Origin: an uncultured Gemmatimonadales bacterium
GTDB taxonomy: Bacteria > Gemmatimonadota > Gemmatimonadetes > Longimicrobiales > Gaopeijiaceae
NCBI GenBank assembly: GCA_937983085.1
Contig: CALJKZ010000264.1
Location: 1 to 5,688, forward strand
Length of the DNA stretch: 5,688 nt
Direction: 5' to 3'
Both the position numbers and the translations under genes were made by a program. Below are positions 5,175-5,688 of the stretch, one piece after another (position 1 is the stretch's first letter; every line of letters starts with the position of its first letter). The notes below the pieces were generated by a model that was given only the letters and a program-made list of their open reading frames with translations, was not told where the DNA came from and did no database searches.

Positions 5175-5193
5175 TGCGCACGGCCGCCTGATG
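5168..5193 (+). promoter_or_regulatory. trkA-trkH junction with duplicated CGCCTGATG and five-codon mini-ORF
   Basis: The word CGCCTGATG occurs twice, 17 bases apart (5168-5176 and 5185-5193). The first copy contains the trkA stop overlapping an ATG by one base. That ATG opens a five-codon frame (Met-Arg-Thr-Ala-Ala) whose TGA overlaps the trkH ATG in the second copy. Both are TGATG stop/start overlaps. There is no Shine-Dalgarno sequence, so trkH is probably translated by coupling to ribosomes leaving trkA. Confidence 0.5.
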
Positions 5194-5688
5194 TCGCTCT
5201 GGAAGGTCCTGAACGTGGTGGGCCTCCTTCAGGTCTTCCTCGCAGTCTCCATGGTCGTCACCGGGGTCGTGGCACTGGGCTACGGAGACGGCGACGCCCC
5301 CGGCTTCTTCCTCGCCGCCGTCGTGACGTTCGCCGTGGGAGGCGCCGTGTACGCTCGAACACGGTTCAGCGGTGACGTCACGGCCCGGGAGGGGTACGCC
5401 ATCGTCACCTTCGCGTGGGCGGCCACGGCGGCCTTCGGCAGCCTGCCCTACCTCTTCAGCGGCGTCCTGGGTTCTCCCGTCGCCGCCTTCTTCGAAGCCA
5501 TGTCCGGCTTCACGACGACGGGAGCCACCGTCTTCGGCGACGTCGAGAGCCTGCCCCACGGCATCCTCTTCTGGCGCTCCATGACGCATTGGATCGGCGG
5601 CATGGGGATCATCGTGTTGGTCATCGCGGTCCTCCCGTATCTCGGTGTTGGCGGCATGCAGCTCTTTCGCGCCGAGGTGCCGGGCCCC
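5191..5688 (+). CDS. trkH: Trk potassium-uptake channel subunit TrkH, 5' part only
   Basis: TrkH is the inner-membrane potassium-conducting subunit, regulated by TrkA on its cytoplasmic face. The frame is open from ATG 5191 to the right edge: 166 codons, with roughly the last two thirds of the protein missing. It aligns well from the first residues with E. coli TrkH as I recall it. Hydrophobic segments lie at about 6-30, 37-55, 69-91 and 137-153. The first pore loop and selectivity filter are FEAMSGFTTTGATVF (101-115), with Gly111 the conserved filter glycine. It is followed by the signature SMTHWIGGMGIIVL (130-143) and GVGGMQLFRAE, PGP at 152-166. Ser2-Leu-Trp then VLNVVGLL is a normal TrkH N-terminus, so the ATG is probably right. 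GC is high and even, like trkA, and unlike the Argonaute island. Confidence 0.95.
   Translation, partial: MSLWKVLNVVGLLQVFLAVSMVVTGVVALGYGDGDAPGFFLAAVVTFAVGGAVYARTRFSGDVTAREGYAIVTFAWAATAAFGSLPYLFSGVLGSPVAAFFEAMSGFTTTGATVFGDVESLPHGILFWRSMTHWIGGMGIIVLVIAVLPYLGVGGMQLFRAEVPGP

Noticed and set aside
4070..5191. Plus-strand frame of 373 codons overlapping trkA in another frame.
   Set aside because: Arg/His/Pro/Gly-rich out-of-frame reading of trkA, ending by chance at the junction.
1..5688. CRISPR array or insertion-sequence ends.
   Set aside because: No regularly spaced direct repeats, no transposase other than the integrase remnant, and no terminal inverted repeats flanking a gene were seen by eye.

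Overview
The window is high-GC bacterial DNA with two parts of different character. The right part (about 3597-5688) looks like a stable chromosomal backbone. It has a CAT-anticodon tRNA gene on the minus strand with its own hairpin terminator, then trkA and the start of trkH, the potassium-uptake pair, on the plus strand. Sample lines there are about 67-72% GC. The TrkA and TrkH sequences remind me of Gemmatimonadota or another high-GC environmental phylum, but that is an impression from memory and I hold it weakly.

The left part (about 1-3550) looks like an acquired island next to the tRNA. Sample lines there are about 50-62% GC. Reading away from the tRNA it holds: a remnant of a tyrosine recombinase (plus strand, both ends missing, probably frameshifted); a two-gene minus-strand operon made of a DUF4365 (DREN) nuclease-APAZ protein followed, with a 4-base ATGA overlap, by a short prokaryotic Argonaute (MID-PIWI, catalytically dead); a 148-base gap containing a strong imperfect inverted repeat; and the 5' part of an alpha/beta-hydrolase gene that runs off the left edge.

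The main result is that the nuclease-APAZ and Argonaute genes together form a SPARDA-type (short pAgo plus DNase) abortive-infection system. In the known systems the two proteins form one complex. Guide-directed recognition of invading nucleic acid by the Argonaute/APAZ unit switches on the DREN nuclease, which then degrades DNA indiscriminately. Here the Argonaute frame has one in-frame TGA at codon 250 of 473, exactly where MID passes into PIWI, with family-like sequence continuing in the same frame on both sides. It is therefore either a freshly inactivated gene, a sequencing error, or a recoded or split Argonaute. The same 10-base word stands just upstream of both start codons of this operon.

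Both edge genes (the hydrolase at 1-338 minus and trkH at 5191-5688 plus) are cut by the window and were found by direct translation.
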